From Powellomyces hirtus (lineage: Eukaryota > Chytridiomycota > Chytridiomycetes > Spizellomycetales > Powellomycetaceae), in the NCBI GenBank assembly GCA_025526995.1, contig JAHLKG010000021.1:553919-617918 (forward strand): 64,000 nt of DNA, given 5' to 3'. Made by a program: the position numbers and the translations under genes. Positions within the stretch are counted from its first letter, which is position 1, and each line of letters begins with the position of its first letter. The notes below the pieces were generated by a model. The model had not been told where the DNA came from, did no database searches, and saw nothing but the letters and a program-made list of their open reading frames with translations. Below, one piece after another: positions 11,745 to 24,099 of the stretch.

Positions 11745-12643
11745 CGGTTGGGCGTAGCACGGTCCAGGAATTTTTGGTGTATGTGGTTGTAAATCTTGTT
11801 AGAGTAGGAACGGCCCGGTGTACTCTATCAATAGACTTTTTGGGTAGTCCCAACATGTCGGGCCTTCTTTGCAGTGTCAGTGTCACGTCTTCGCTTTCCC
11901 TCTCTTTTTCCTGGGTCTCCTACTCTCTTCGCCAATTCGCTCTCATTTGGCCACGGCGGGTGAAATCCGCCCCCCCCCCCCCAAACCACCCGCTAGACGT
12001 CTGCGACAAATGTTTGCGAAAGAATCGCTTTGAGATGAGCCCGTGCCGCCGTACATGAGTCGGACAATAAGCCTTTCCACATTAGAGAACGAGTCAGAGT
12101 CGATCGTATCCCTTCGGACTCCAAGCACCTCAATGACCATGGAGTTTCAGCTGTGCACAACAGCCTGGGAGATGGGGGCAGCGGAGACATATCTGCGCGA
12201 CGAGGAGGAGGGCAAGGGAGCACCCTTGCACATAGCAATAGTCTTGGGGCCTCAGCTGAAAGACGTGGTGGGAGCCGAGGGACCAACCTTTGTACACAGC
12301 GACAGAGGCAGCGGACGAAACTTAGGAGATGGTTATCGGGAACTGCTGGGTAGCTAAGATCTTTCGAATACTTATCTAGTATGTGCATATAAAATGAATG
12401 CGCACCTACAATATCCTCTTGCGTGCCAGTCGTTAAGTTTTCCTTTGCGAAAGGCGCATTACGGTATGGTCTTGCATATGATGGTATACCGGGTTCGGAT
12501 GACATTACAGTGTCAAGGTGCTACTACCAATAGCTATTTTATTTACTAGAGTGAAAGGAGACTCACTGTGTGAGTCTGAAATCAAAACGGTGCAGCGTGG
12601 CTGCTATCTGTGATGGGGTGTGAAGGCAAATATGCGACACTGC
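11745..12643. other. Convergent intergenic region with an unassigned small frame
   Basis: This lies between the 3' ends of the DUF2828 gene (+) and the BUB2-like gene (-). It has a C-run at 11972-11982. A plus-strand frame at 12043-12357 (104 codons) and minus-strand frames over the same interval both look partly coding-like, but none has a recognised domain and the minus-strand reading needs frame changes. No gene is asserted with confidence. Confidence 0.5.
12043..12357 (+). CDS. Possible small hypothetical protein
   Basis: A 104-codon frame with an ATG start and mixed composition. No domain is recognised. The opposite strand is also open over much of this interval, so coding status is doubtful. 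It lies downstream of the DUF2828 gene on the same strand and 3' of the BUB2-like gene. Confidence 0.2.
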   Translation: MPPYMSRTISLSTLENESESIVSLRTPSTSMTMEFQLCTTAWEMGAAETYLRDEEEGKGAPLHIAIVLGPQLKDVVGAEGPTFVHSDRGSGRNLGDGYRELLGS

Positions 12644-14297
12644 TCACTCCCGTGCGTACGCCTCCGCCATCGTCACCCCTCCCATCATCGTTTCAGCCTC
12701 CCCGTCTTCACCCATGATGACATCATACACGCCCGCATCAAACGGATGGCGCACCAAGACATCGTATAGGTCTTCCGGTAAGCGCGGGATGAGGGCCAGG
12801 GTTTGATGGATGACTTGGCGGGCGTCAAGTTCCGGAAACGTGCGGAGCAGTTTCATGGGTGATGTTGATTTGAGCAGGTCGGCGCGAATGAGAAGCAGTT
12901 GAGAGATGATGCAGAGGATGTTGAGGTGGAGCCCGTAGCAGAGGAGAAAGTCCCAGAGGCAAAGGAGGGCGTCGAGAGGAGGTGTGCAGGCCGAAAATGT
13001 CATCACGGCTAATCAAAAAAGAAAACGCGCGTGTCAGTTTCCGCAGTCTGCGAGGGACGCATGGGTAGAAAGAGAGCGCCTCACATGGAAACGCATAGAC
13101 CGTGGCCGTAAGCTGTTTGGACTTTAGATGGCGGAAGAGAATAGGGTCGCACACTTGGAGACACTTGTCCAAAAGCTAAATGCGCAATTATATGGGTTGA
13201 GTTTATACACAGAGGGCAGCGTGAAGGCACGCTCGATTTGCTGTTCTGTTCCTTCCACCCACCTTCAGACCACAATGCACACCTTCCAGCGCAGGTTGTA
13301 CATACAGGGGACAGGAATGCTGGACAAACGCGGTAAACGTGTAGAACGCGTCCAACTCTGGCATGACATAAAGAAACGGAGCTGCCATAACGTTCATACC
13401 CTGGACGTACGAGTACGTCAGGTTAAGGAGACGAGATGGTGGGGCATCTGAGAGTCAAGGAAAGCAACAGGGAACACATCATGAGAAAACGCGGGCAATG
13501 GGCATGGGCAAATCTCTCCCCTCCCCCTACCAACCGTCCATTTTCCACACAAAGGCATTCAGAACCCTTGACAACATGTTCTCGTCCACCGTTGCCAAGA
13601 ACTTTTTGTCAGTCGCCAACGTGCGAAACGTGTCGTTCTTGATCTTCTCATACACAGAACACGGCCCGCGCTCAATCAACGACAGATACTCTGTGGACGA
13701 GACGCGGTAGATGCCCAGCAGGACTTTCCATATGCGTCCTCGAAGTGAACAATCGAAAGGTCCGCGGTGCGGTGCGGGGAAAGGGTCAGGAGGGAGTCCT
13801 TCCGAAAGCACAATCTTTCGCAAGGTGCGCAGAGTGTCTCGAAGTTCCCCATCCGTCGCACTTCGAGCCCCTAGTACAGACTCGTACTTTTGCGCAAGGT
13901 TCGCCGACGATTTCGAGGATGTTGCTGATGTTGCTGCTGTTGATATTGGCGAATGCACAGCGGAGGCCCTTCCTGATGGCAATTTCGTGGTCAGGCCAGG
14001 GGTGGCAGCTTGTGTTGTTACTGGTCGGTTTGGAGGTTTCCCACCGCGTTTAGAGATGAGAGAGGTTGATGAGTTCCAGGCAGGTGCTTTCCGTCGTGGG
14101 CTATCCAATGCAGTGGGAGGAACAGCAGCTGTTCGGTCCGCGGCTGAAGGAAGCAGCTTCGACTTGGCTGTTGCAGCTGCAGCTGCGGAGGTGCGAGTAG
14201 GGCCAAGAGGGACCGTGTTGTGGTCAGCTTCTGTGCCGCCGCGCCTGTTGGTCTTTGTGGAGGCGGCGGTATGTTTGTTGGACGCATGAGAAGGCAT
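12644..14297 (-). CDS. BUB2: BUB2/Cdc16-type TBC-domain Rab-GAP
   Basis: Four exons fit in phase: 14297-13535, 13447-13263, 13175-13085 and 13008-12644, encoding about 467 residues. Bub2 (Cdc16 in fission yeast) is the GTPase-activating subunit for the small GTPase Tem1/Spg1 and holds mitotic exit or septation in check. The first 150 residues are a low-complexity Ala/Ser/Thr-rich extension not found in the 306-residue yeast protein. The TBC domain follows with both catalytic fingers intact: the arginine finger I-x-x-D-x-x-R (IKNDTFR) and the glutamine finger YVQG. Highly conserved blocks include APFLYVMPE and FVQHSCPLYVQPALEGVHCGLK-type sequence, split across exons 2 and 3. Both fingers being present suggests an active GAP. 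Assignment to the BUB2 branch rests on those blocks. Confidence 0.9.
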
Positions 14298-14939
14298 TGC
14301 TTCCTAATGCAAACCGTCCGTTTGTCCTCTGTGAATGACAAATGTCAACTGTCCAAATGTCGAATGTCAAATGGCATGGCGGCCAGAGGGAGGACCTTGC
14401 ACGTCGAATTCAATTCACGCTCCCCCGCTGACCTAAGACCTAATTTTAGGTTATGGGTGATTGACTGTGCAACCTTTTAACAGTGTCAGCTGTATATTTT
14501 TTTTCTTCACAACTTTTCTGTGGGTTCCTTTTCAAATACTAATCATGTTTGTGTTGAGTTTCGTTCATGGACTATGTTGATCTTTTCCCATGTAATGACC
14601 AGCATTTACATTAAAATAAATATAACTCTCTATCTCATAAATGTTGGTACTGCCTGCTGCAAGCAGTGAATAAGGCAGGCAAAACAATTACATCATATCA
14701 ATGAAAAGAAATGCAGACCCAGTTAGCAAGTTTTGGTTTAGAGAGTTTGACTTTAGATGTAGAGTAGAGATGATGGTGAAAAGGAGATCGCGACTCCGCT
14801 GCTTACTCAGCAATGGCTGCGCAAACCTCCGCTCCACTTTCGTGGGTGCAGCCAAAGAAGAATAAACCGGACATACAGCGACGAATACGAAAGAGTGGTT
14901 TCGCCTCTGCTTGAACGTAGGAGAGCAAAGACATTCAAA
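14298..14939. promoter_or_regulatory. Divergent intergenic region between BUB2-like gene and CFAP57
   Basis: The 642-nt region separates two divergent starts. It is AT-richer than the flanking exons (about 14480-14770). No RNA gene or convincing small gene was found. It should contain both promoters. Confidence 0.5.
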
Positions 14940-17900
14940 ATGTCTATCGCTGCCGTTGCACATCGGTACGTACGTTGGACTTCACAGCCATCGATGTTCT
15001 GCCGGGGATTCCACAGAACGCCTAAACAAATTGATCAACAGTCATGTCTTCGGATATAAAGGCGATGTCAACAACAGCATTGCCTATCTGGATGAGCAGA
15101 CGGTCATTTATCCCGTGGGCCATAACTCTGTCCTGTACAACACGGAAAGCAAGCTCCAAAAGTTCATTCCGGTGACTGAAAAATGCGAGGCAATCACCGC
15201 CATGGCCGTGTCCGTCAACAAACGCTATATTGCAATTGCGGAAAGAGGAGAAAAGCCCTTGTGCGCGCTGTATGATTTGCACACGTTGAGGAGAAGGAAG
15301 ACGTTGAGCACGATGGAAACGGAGAGCAAAGTGTGTTTCGCTGTTCAGATTAAACTTGCGGGCCAAAAGTATTGATGTCAGTCCATCTTGTTGTTAGGAC
15401 TTTGTATGCATTGCTTTCTCAGCGGACGCAAAGTACATTCTGACACAGACGGGAGCACCAGACTGGACGTTGTATTATTGGTCATGGGAGAAAGCCAAAG
15501 TGATGGCCTCGGTCAAAACCGCCAACCTTCAGGCAGACCGCAACGCAGCGCTGGGACGAGCTGGCGATGCCGCCGCTTCTGCCAATATTGGCTCCATCGC
15601 CACCTTGGCATCGGGCTTGGGTGGCGGGCGCGATGGCTTTGGAAGTGTAGTATACCAAGTCAGCTTCAATCCCTCGGATAACACCCAACTTTGCGTCATT
15701 GGAAATGGCATCTTTAAGCTATTTCGGTATCAGGAGGGCATGTTGAAATTGTTTTCCGTGCAGAAACTGGAACCAAAGGTAACACTCGGGTATTGAATGA
15801 CAAAACGATGCAGCAGGATCAGCTAACCCGTTGTCACCTGGTAGAATTATCTTTCACATTGCTGGGCGGCCGATGACCGAATCATCGCCGGTACCGAGGA
15901 CGGCAAGATCATGATCTTTGAAGCAAACGGAGAACTCCGTGCAGAACTCACGCACTCCTATGGTCCCTCCGCCACACCACGCTGCATCTCCACGCTGCTA
16001 GCTTACTCAAAAGGATTCATATGTGGCGGGTCCCATGGAAGCATAGCTATTTACGACCGCAACGAGGATGCCCCAGGGGGTCCGCTTGTCGCTGGACAGC
16101 AACCGGGATCAAAGGACATGTACCGCAAAGTCAAGGAGCTCACTATGCATGACGATAACGCCAAAGTGACCAACATGGCACTCAGCCCCAGCGAGGACAA
16201 TTTGGTTGCGACCACCGAGACGAACCAGCTTTTTGCACTCATGCTTGCGGGAACTGAGGTCAAGGTAACGCGAGAGAGCCAACTGTGTGGCAGAAATTTA
16301 CATACTCTGCGTATCGGCTGAAATTGTTTCCTCATGGCAGGGTGAAGAGTCCCGCTTCGAGATGTTCTCCCAACCTTTCCACCACGGGCAAATTACCGGA
16401 TGCGACACCTGCATCCGCAAACCTCTGGTGGTCACCTGTTCCACCGACCGGTCCGTGCGCGTATGGAACTATCTGGATTCGACGTCAGAGCTGGTCAAGT
16501 ATTTCCCTGAGGAAGCCTTCTCGGTCGCGATCCACCCCAGCGGTCTCTACATCCTGGTCGGATTCAGTGACAAGTTGAGGTTGATGAATCTGCTGATTGA
16601 CGATATCCGCACATTTCGCGAGTTCACTATCCGAGGATGTCGGGAGGTGAGCACGTTTTAGGAGGTGCGCAATTGGCCACAGGAAGAGAAAATACATCCG
16701 AGCTTGATTAGGGCGAATGTTGACGTTCATTTATGGTTCCCCCTTCTGCATGATTCCAGTGTCGGTTTTCCAACGGGGGTCAATACTTTGCCGCCGTGCA
16801 CGGCAACACGATTCAAATCTACTCGACGTGGAATTTCGAGAACCTCGGGAATCTGAAAGGGCACAACGGAAAAGTCCGATCGCTGTTCTGGACGCAAGAC
16901 GATTCGCGGATTGTTTCGGCGGGCATGGACGGTGCTATCTACGACTGGGCTTTGCGCGATTTGACCGGAAGTGGGGGCAGCGGCATCAAGCGTGAGGGCG
17001 AGAGCATTCTGAAGAGCTGCAACTATACGTGTGCCATTGCGACCGCGGATGGACGCAGTATCTTTGCTGTAGGAAGTGACAAAACCCTCAAGGTGCGCAA
17101 ATCTCGATCGTCCATTCTCATGGGCACCTTGCAATGGTTGACGCCCACCTCACCCTGTCCAATTGCAACTTTGTAGGAAATCACTGATTCGCAGATAGTC
17201 CGGGAACAAGAGTCCAATGTCGTTCTGACACAAGTGATCTTATCACAGTCGGGCCGAATGATGTTTGTCGGTAAGTTACGCAAGATTCAATATCCCTTTC
17301 TCTCCATTCCATCGCTTTTTGTGTTAAAAGTAGCTTCAAGGAACGGCCAACGGAACCATCCGATCAATGAAATATCCCCTGACGAACGAACCGGGAGAGT
17401 TCCAAGAGCATCAAGCGCATTCTGCACCAATTACAAAACTGCGGGTCAGCTTTGATGATCAGTATCTGTTCTCCACGTCCGAAGATGGTGCACTCTATGT
17501 CTTCAAAATCTCTGATAAAGAGGGACGAGGGCTGAAACGAGATCGAGAGATTGTCTATGCTGATGAGGTGAGGTTGGGGGGGAATCGCAACTTGAGAGAC
17601 CGAGGTGTACTGGCATGATTCTCATGGCTTCTCTGTTGATCCCCGATGGCCATATTTCAGATTCTGGTAACAAAAACCGACTTGGAGGAAAAGAACTCGA
17701 CAATGGCAGAGCTCAAGACCCGTGTCGAGGAACTGAAGATGGAGAACGAGTACCAGCTGCGGTTGAAAGACATGAACTTCAACGAAAAGATCAAAGAAGT
17801 CACCGAAAAGTTCATGCAGGAGATCGAAGCGTTGAAGATCACCACCACCGTTCTTCGCACCGACAAAGAAAAGGAGGAAGTGCGACATGAGGAAGAATTG

Positions 17901-19687
17901 GGTGAAGAGCGAGAGCGCCACACTCGGGAGCTCAGCGAGCTCGAGACAGTGCACAATGCCAAGCTGATGGCAGAGTATGAACGGTATCAGGAGTTGCAGG
18001 GTCGCACGACCGAGCTCCAGGCTCAGTGGGAGCGTCAGATGAGAGAGATGCAGGCGGCTAAGGAGAAGGCGCTTTCTGAATTGACAGCGCATTTCGAGGC
18101 GCGGGTTCGAGAAAAGCAGGCCGAGATTGACCAGGTGCGGCTCACCTGCCAAAAATGAGACATTTGCGTTTTGTTCGTCAACGAAATGGAGGACTAATAA
18201 AATAATGGCTCTGTGTGCGTGCGTTACCACCTCATAGCTGCAATCGGAGCTGCACAACCAATACCTCGAATTCACCGAAACGACAAAAGAAACCGAGCAA
18301 GACGCCGACACGGAGATTCTCGAGATCAAGCATCGGTACGAGAAGAAGCTGAAGGAAGAGCGCGAGATTGGGTTGCGGCTCAAAGGCGAAAACGGGATCA
18401 TGCGCAAAAAGTTCAACACGCTGAATTCCGAGATCGATGCGCACAAGACGGAGATTGGCAAAATGTTCAACGAGGAGAAGAAGCTCCACGGCGTTATCAA
18501 GAGCTTGGAGAAAGACATTGCGGGTTTGAAGAAGGAGGTAAGCTGTTGTACGCAGAGACATTTCTTTCTAGGTCGCCTGAAACTTTTGATCTTTGATAGA
18601 TCCAGGAGCGAGACGAGACGATTCAGGATAAGGAGAAGCGGATCTACGACCTGAAGAAGAAGAATCAGGAACTTGAGAAATTCAAATTCGTGCTCGACTA
18701 CAAGATTAAAGAGCTGAAGCGCCAGATCGAGCCACGGGAGCAGGACATTCAAGGAATGACGCACCAGATCAAGGTATGGGGTCACGAATCAATCTCAAAT
18801 CCTTTTCATAAGGCGTAGAGCTTACCCCGCAAATTAATCTGCGCTAGGAAATGGATGTGGAGTTGGAACACTACCACAAGGCCAACTCGAATCTCGAGCT
18901 CACAATTGCGGACCTGAAGCTCAAGCTCCGCGCTGCAGAGAAGGAGGTCGCGAAAGAGCACGCGAGGGTCAAGGCCTTTGCAGCCACCGTGAAACGGTTC
19001 AAGGTGGATCTGAACGAGTGCGTGCAGTACATCCAGGAGCCCAAACTGCTCAAGGTGCGAGAGACGCTCAGCATGCACATACTGTTCGTTTCTGGTTCAC
19101 AAAAGCCGCTGGACACTGACTATTGCTTTTGTGTTATCTTCTACTAGACTCACATCAAGAACTTGTACCAAAAGTACTGTCTGGTTGCCGAACCCAACGC
19201 CACCACCTCTTCTTCCAGTGCCGCTGTGCAACCTTCATCGTCCATAACCGACGTGCAACAAGAGTACGCCCGGCAGCGGGAGCACTTGGAGCGCACTGTG
19301 GCGTCCCTGCGACGCAAGGTGACCAAGGACCAGAACATCCACCGCGCGGACAATGTGCGGATCATGGGCGAGAACGTGGCTTTGATCAAGGAGATCAACC
19401 AGCTGAGAAGGGATTTGAAAGGAACGCGGGCGAGAGAGAAGGCTGCGGAAATTGCATTGAAACATACCAAGCTTGTAGAGGCGGAGAGCAGATCACACAC
19501 ACCCAACCCGGGAACGGAAGGTAAAGGATATCCGTATTGACTGGGTGCGCGTGTGTTGTGCTCAATCCTGATCGCCTTGTTCACTATAGGGGTATCTTCA
19601 AATTCGCTGCGATTGCCGTCCGTCACGTCCCCGTCACCATCACCACCAGCGCTGCCAAGGTTAGAGCAACAAGCTCTGCCCGCGTAA
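14940..19687 (+). CDS. CFAP57: Cilia- and flagella-associated protein 57 (WDR65)
   Basis: Fourteen exons join in phase: 14940-14965, 15042-15330, 15398-15778, 15845-16264, 16341-16646, 16760-17092, 17177-17270, 17341-17567, 17661-18134, 18238-18537, 18600-18773, 18848-19054, 19148-19520 and 19590-19687, giving about 1233 residues (human about 1250). CFAP57 is an axonemal protein implicated in assembly of inner-arm dynein. The N-terminal half (about residues 1-620) is WD40-like, with conserved blocks such as [20 protein letters not shown] and SGRMMFVG. The second half is a long coiled coil with [24 protein letters not shown] sequence and [20 protein letters not shown]. The first exon encodes only eight full codons, so a naive start would be wrong. 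The C-terminal tail is Pro/Ser rich. Presence of this gene implies a motile zoospore stage. Confidence 0.96.
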
Positions 19688-20016
19688 CCTTTCTTCCACA
19701 TCTTCATCATCTTGTTTCATATACATTTTTCCCATACATTGTGCGCTATACCAATCTCGAGTACCTTTCACTGTTCATATTTACTTTTCCCCACGGACTC
19801 CCGAATCAAACAGTGATTCATCAAGGTCATGGACACAAAGCATAGGCTGACTATCTCAACGATGTAGCATGCTGTCAATCGGCAACATTGACAGTGCCCC
19901 CAACTTCGTGCTTACGCGAATCCCATTTAGCCTCATGTGGACTTGACACTTTACGGTATAGCATTTTCACTATTGATATACTATCGATATAAATTATTGC
20001 ATTGGAAAGTTTTAAG
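19688..20016. other. Intergenic spacer between CFAP57 and the deubiquitinase
   Basis: About 330 nt between two plus-strand genes. It contains the 3' flank of CFAP57 and an AT-rich stretch (about 19960-20005) just before the next start codon. No other feature was recognised. Confidence 0.5.
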
Positions 20017-22786
20017 ATGGTGCAAAAGACAAAAGCAAAGAAGGGCAGAAAGCCGCGAAAGAGCGCTGGTGCAAAACGCACCAACTCGTCTTCAGCCTTA
20101 GACCCGGAGATCCCTCAAGATCCCTCCATTGCGATTTCAGATGCCGAGTCCAACGACGAATCCACGCCCAGCGTCAAAAAGTGCAGCCACTTGAAAGCAT
20201 GCGTGCGGATAACCAGACTGTCGAAACAGCTCCCCAGCACGCTGAAGAAAGGCACATATTGCATGGTGCGTTTGTGTGGTGTGACGATGAGTTTTGAAAT
20301 AGACTCGCTCCGCTTGCAACAAAAAAAGCCATTGCCTGACGCTTAAGAAGGCTTGCAGAAAAGATGAACAGCGCGCAAAAGCATTGGAGAAGAACCAACG
20401 CGGCAGTATCAACACCAGCGATGCGAGATTGGACTATGGGCAGGACTCACCGGCTCCGAGCTCGAAAGCTTCGTCACTTTGGCTTTGTCTGAAGTGTGGG
20501 CAGCTGAATTGTGGGCGAAACGATCATGAACACGCTTTGAAGCACTTTGAAGATGAAGCCCATGCTATAGCCATCAACGTAGAGAATCTGGAGTGTTGGT
20601 AAGAAAGTCAGATGGGTGAGGACCGCTGAGGCGAGATATGCTGACACGAGACTGGAAGGTGCTACTCGTGCGACACAGACCTCGTTGGGTCGTCGACGCA
20701 CAATCAACTCGTACTGGAAAGCAAAGCAATGGTAGAAAAAGTACTCAAAATCCCAGCGAAGGGTAAGTAAAGGGGTTCTAGCATGTCAGGGAATTTTCAT
20801 GCTGACATTCTTCCTAGATGTTGCTGTGGAGAAGGCAGCGCCGACGGTAACGAAAGCCAAACTGAAGAAAAACATATCAACCCCGGGACTTACGAATCTT
20901 GGGAACACAGTAGGATCTTGTCTTGTCATATCAAAGTTTGCCTAGTGGCTTACCAGATCCCTGCTCGCCAGTGTTTCTTCAACTCCGTTATGCAATGCAT
21001 CAACTACACTACTCCACTGTGGCAGGCACGAGCTAAACTTGCGGTATCTAATTCCGTACATCGTCCAGTAAGCGACGCGCTTTTGGAGTTTTTGGACGCC
21101 ATGAAAGCACAGCGGGCACTCGGGGGAGGATCCGTCAACCCTCGATCACTTTTTGGTGTATTAAGCAACGAATGGCGGATGTACAAGAGGATGGGACAGC
21201 AGGACAGTCACGAGCTCTTGCGTCGCTTGTTGGATGGGGTCAGAGAGGAACAACTCGACAGGTCGCCAGGCAGGAAACCGGGACCGCAAATAACCCCTGT
21301 GGACGAAGTTTTTGGAGGGAAGCTGTGTCAAATCATCGTCTGTGATACCTGTAAGCACATCTCCTATGCATTCGAGGATTACCTGGATCTATCGTTACCC
21401 ATCAAAGACGAAGTCAATGACAGCTGGGGATTATCGTCGCTTTTCTCCCGTCGGAAGTCTAGCAAGTCAGTCAGTCCGTCTCGTGAGGGTGTCGATGACT
21501 CTTTCATTAGGGACGAAGATCTCGGTGCCAAGTCAGAGTATGCGAAAGATCCAGATAATCTGAAATTGGTGAAAATGCTGTTAGAACCCACGGCCGGACC
21601 GGTTGCAGAGTCCGACCCTACATTGCAGCAATGCATCGCCAAGTTCATGGCTGTAGAGACACTCCAAGGAGATTCAGTGTACTCTTGCGATTCATGTTTC
21701 AAGCTGAAGTACGGACTTACACCAGCCGAAAATCGGAAGGAGTTGGAGCAAGCTGAAAATGACGATTCAAGCCTTGGGAGCGGAGAAGAGTCAGACTCTG
21801 GGGTGAACGGAAAATCGTCAGACGCGCCCTCTATCGAAAATGCCGGGACACCAAAGATCACGAGGACGGCCCCAGATGTGCTACAGTTGACTGTCCATGA
21901 TGCAAATGCCCATGTGTTTGGTTTCCTGGGTCAGAACGGCCCCGTGACGACCATTCCTGCGGCAGATGCGGTCACGGACTCGGGCGCAGTAACCCCAAAT
22001 ACGATCGTTGGGACACCAAAGACGAGCGCGGAGACGTTAGTGACTCTGAATGACCTGGGTCGCCAGACACCCGATGCTATAGGCTCGACATCACTTGCAT
22101 CGGCCGAGAGTGCGAATGACGGGAGCGAAACGTCTCCATCGACGTCTGACGCCGATAAGTCTGACGCCGAGAGATCATGTGATGAAACCAGGGATGCAGA
22201 AGAGGTACCATCTGGATGTCAAAAGCGACCATCTGCACAACCGGCTGGAGCGTCCAGAACGGGGCGGTTGCACAGACCACCGGTACAGACGCGTGCGTAC
22301 AAACGATACCTAATGCACACCACACCGGAGGTGCTAGTCGTGCATTTGAAGAGGTTCCAGCAGGTTGGATTCGGGGGGCGGACGAAGAAAGTGGAAGACG
22401 TTGTTGCTTTCGAGTACGAAATGGATGTCAGCTCGTTCTTGGCACCCCCTGAAGTCGAGAAAGCGGTGAAAGAAGGCAGTAGTGACGGCAACGTTGCAAG
22501 GCCGGTCACTCCACCAGGTGTGCGCGCCAGGAGGAGGGATGGGAAGTACCGGCTGTACGGCGTGGTGGTGCATGGCGGGGGTTTGTTCTCTGGGCACTAT
22601 GTGGCATACGTGCGTGTCGGTGGAACGGGAGGCAAGGCTTCTGACGCCGATGAAGAGGTGGAATCAGAATGGGCTTACTGTAGCGACACCCATGTCCGAC
22701 CGAGCTCATGGGAAGAAGTTAGCAAGGCACAGGCGTACATTTTGATGTACGAGCGTCTGCCGACTGCTTCTGAACTGGCCCGATAG
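20017..22786 (+). CDS. USP16/USP45-like ubiquitin carboxyl-terminal hydrolase
   Basis: Five exons fit: 20017-20265, 20348-20598, 20659-20762, 20818-20909 and 20972-22786, about 836 residues. The N-terminal basic tail is followed by a zf-UBP (BUZ) zinc finger (about residues 50-190) with the conserved SLWLCLKCGQLNCGR block and WCYSCD. The peptidase C19 domain begins with the cysteine box NLGNTCFFNS; intron 4 falls exactly between Thr and the catalytic Cys. The histidine box is GHYVAYV near the C-terminus, after LYGVVVHGGGLFSGHY. A disordered acidic insert of roughly 250 residues (about residues 470-720) splits the catalytic domain, as is common in this family. USP16 deubiquitinates histone H2A and USP45 acts in DNA repair in animals; which role applies here cannot be told from sequence. 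Confidence 0.93.
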
Positions 22787-23249
22787 CGGGATCATCTGCA
22801 TCGCTTTTTGGCAACCGTTTTAGATTATTTTTTTCTTCTTATTTTCAATATTTGACATGCTCAAACTCTTGACATATTTGAAGTTCAGGCGCATCATCAA
22901 ATGTCACTGATGCAGAGTGAAGTATCCTCTTGTAAGAAAATCTTCGTATCTCCAACCCATTTTTGGAATCACCAGCCACAAATGACAAGGTGCACAAGTT
23001 TGAAACGCGCTCTCCGCTTTTCCAGTTCATTCCCCGTTGTTTTCACATTCCATTGAGCCTTCGCATCTCCTCAGTACTGTACATACTGTAAATGGTGCGT
23101 ATCTTGTTTTGCAGTGGTTTAAACATTAAGCTCGACAAGGCCCCTGTCTGACGTCCCGAATTCGTGACTTGCTGTAGAGTTTTATATATAGGAACCCAAC
23201 TCCGCCCTCAACTCCACGCCGGTCACGACCGCCTGGTGGAGCTAGTTCC
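22787..23249. promoter_or_regulatory. Intergenic region with promoter of the PPGG-repeat gene
   Basis: The region is AT-rich after the deubiquitinase stop. A strong TATA-like element (TTTATATATA, 23181-23190) lies about 60 nt upstream of the ATG at 23250. No other gene was recognised. Confidence 0.5.
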
Positions 23250-24099
23250 ATGGGCTCCATTTTCGGAGATGAAACGGCGTCAGCGACAAAATCATCGATC
23301 AAGCTGACTGCTCCTCCCGGTACGCACGCCGTTTACCCAATAACCTATTGGAACACCATCAGTTTCTGGTATGTCGCTAATGCTGATTCCACCAGGTGGC
23401 CAGAGCAGTCTCAACTTTTCGGGCGAAGGCCCCACCAATACCTCGCCATCTATCAGAGTTCTCCATCCGACTGGCGGAAAATCGTCGCTGAGCCTTGACG
23501 GCGCGAGCGATGCTCTACGAACACCTACACGGAAGAATCCGCCAGGGGGTGCGAGCAGGTGGAATATGGACGGCGAGGGCGAGGTCACTGCGTCGCCTTC
23601 GTTCAAATACGGTATCCCTGCAGGCGGCGCGTCTACCTTGGATCTCGCTGGATCGTCTGCTCCACCTCCCGCCGCAACCCCGTCGATCAAAACAAACTAT
23701 GTTCAGGGCGGGTCCACTGTGAATCTTGCTTCCGATGGAATGGGCGCGGATGAAACGCCCAAGTCCTTCAGTGGGCGGCGAATATTATCTCCTCCTGGAG
23801 GAAACACTGAAATCGCCAAGGAAGACACACATGCTTCGCCCGGATACGTACTCAAGCCGAGTTGGAAGGCACCAGATCCGGACACATCGGAAGATGAGGA
23901 CATGTACGAGATCACAAACAAAACAGCTGTACTGGGTGGTCTGTCTCATCAGTCGGCCTTACCGCCAACGCAACGCTCGCAGGTCGTGATTGCGGATGAT
24001 GGCCCGGTGCAGGCTGGTAGGCAACAGCGTCATCCAAAAGCAATTGTCCGGAAGGCCATGCATGCACCCGGTGGAGATAGTTCACTTAAATTGTGGTAG
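23250..24099 (+). CDS. PPGG-repeat protein, Jupiter/HN1- and SPIRAL1-like motif
   Basis: Two exons, 23250-23319 and 23396-24099, encode about 257 residues. The protein contains seven copies of a short motif of the form (P/x)-x-G-G-x-S-x-(L/W)-x-(L/M/F), spaced roughly 30-40 residues apart in the first half: PPGGQSSLNF, PTGGKSSLSL, PPGGASRWNM, PAGGASTLDL, VQGGSTVNL, PPGGNTEI and a terminal APGGDSSLKLW. The intron falls inside the first motif. The same short motif (PPGG.SS) occurs near the ends of animal Jupiter/HN1 (JPT) and plant SPIRAL1 microtubule-associated proteins. The rest is predicted disordered, with an acidic segment (TSEDEDMYE). Function is unknown; microtubule association is inference from the motif only. 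Confidence 0.75.

Noticed and set aside
17622..18785. A 387-codon minus-strand frame, leucine/phenylalanine rich
   Set aside because: It is antisense to the coiled-coil exons of CFAP57; lysine/glutamate codons read backwards give Leu/Phe/Ser.
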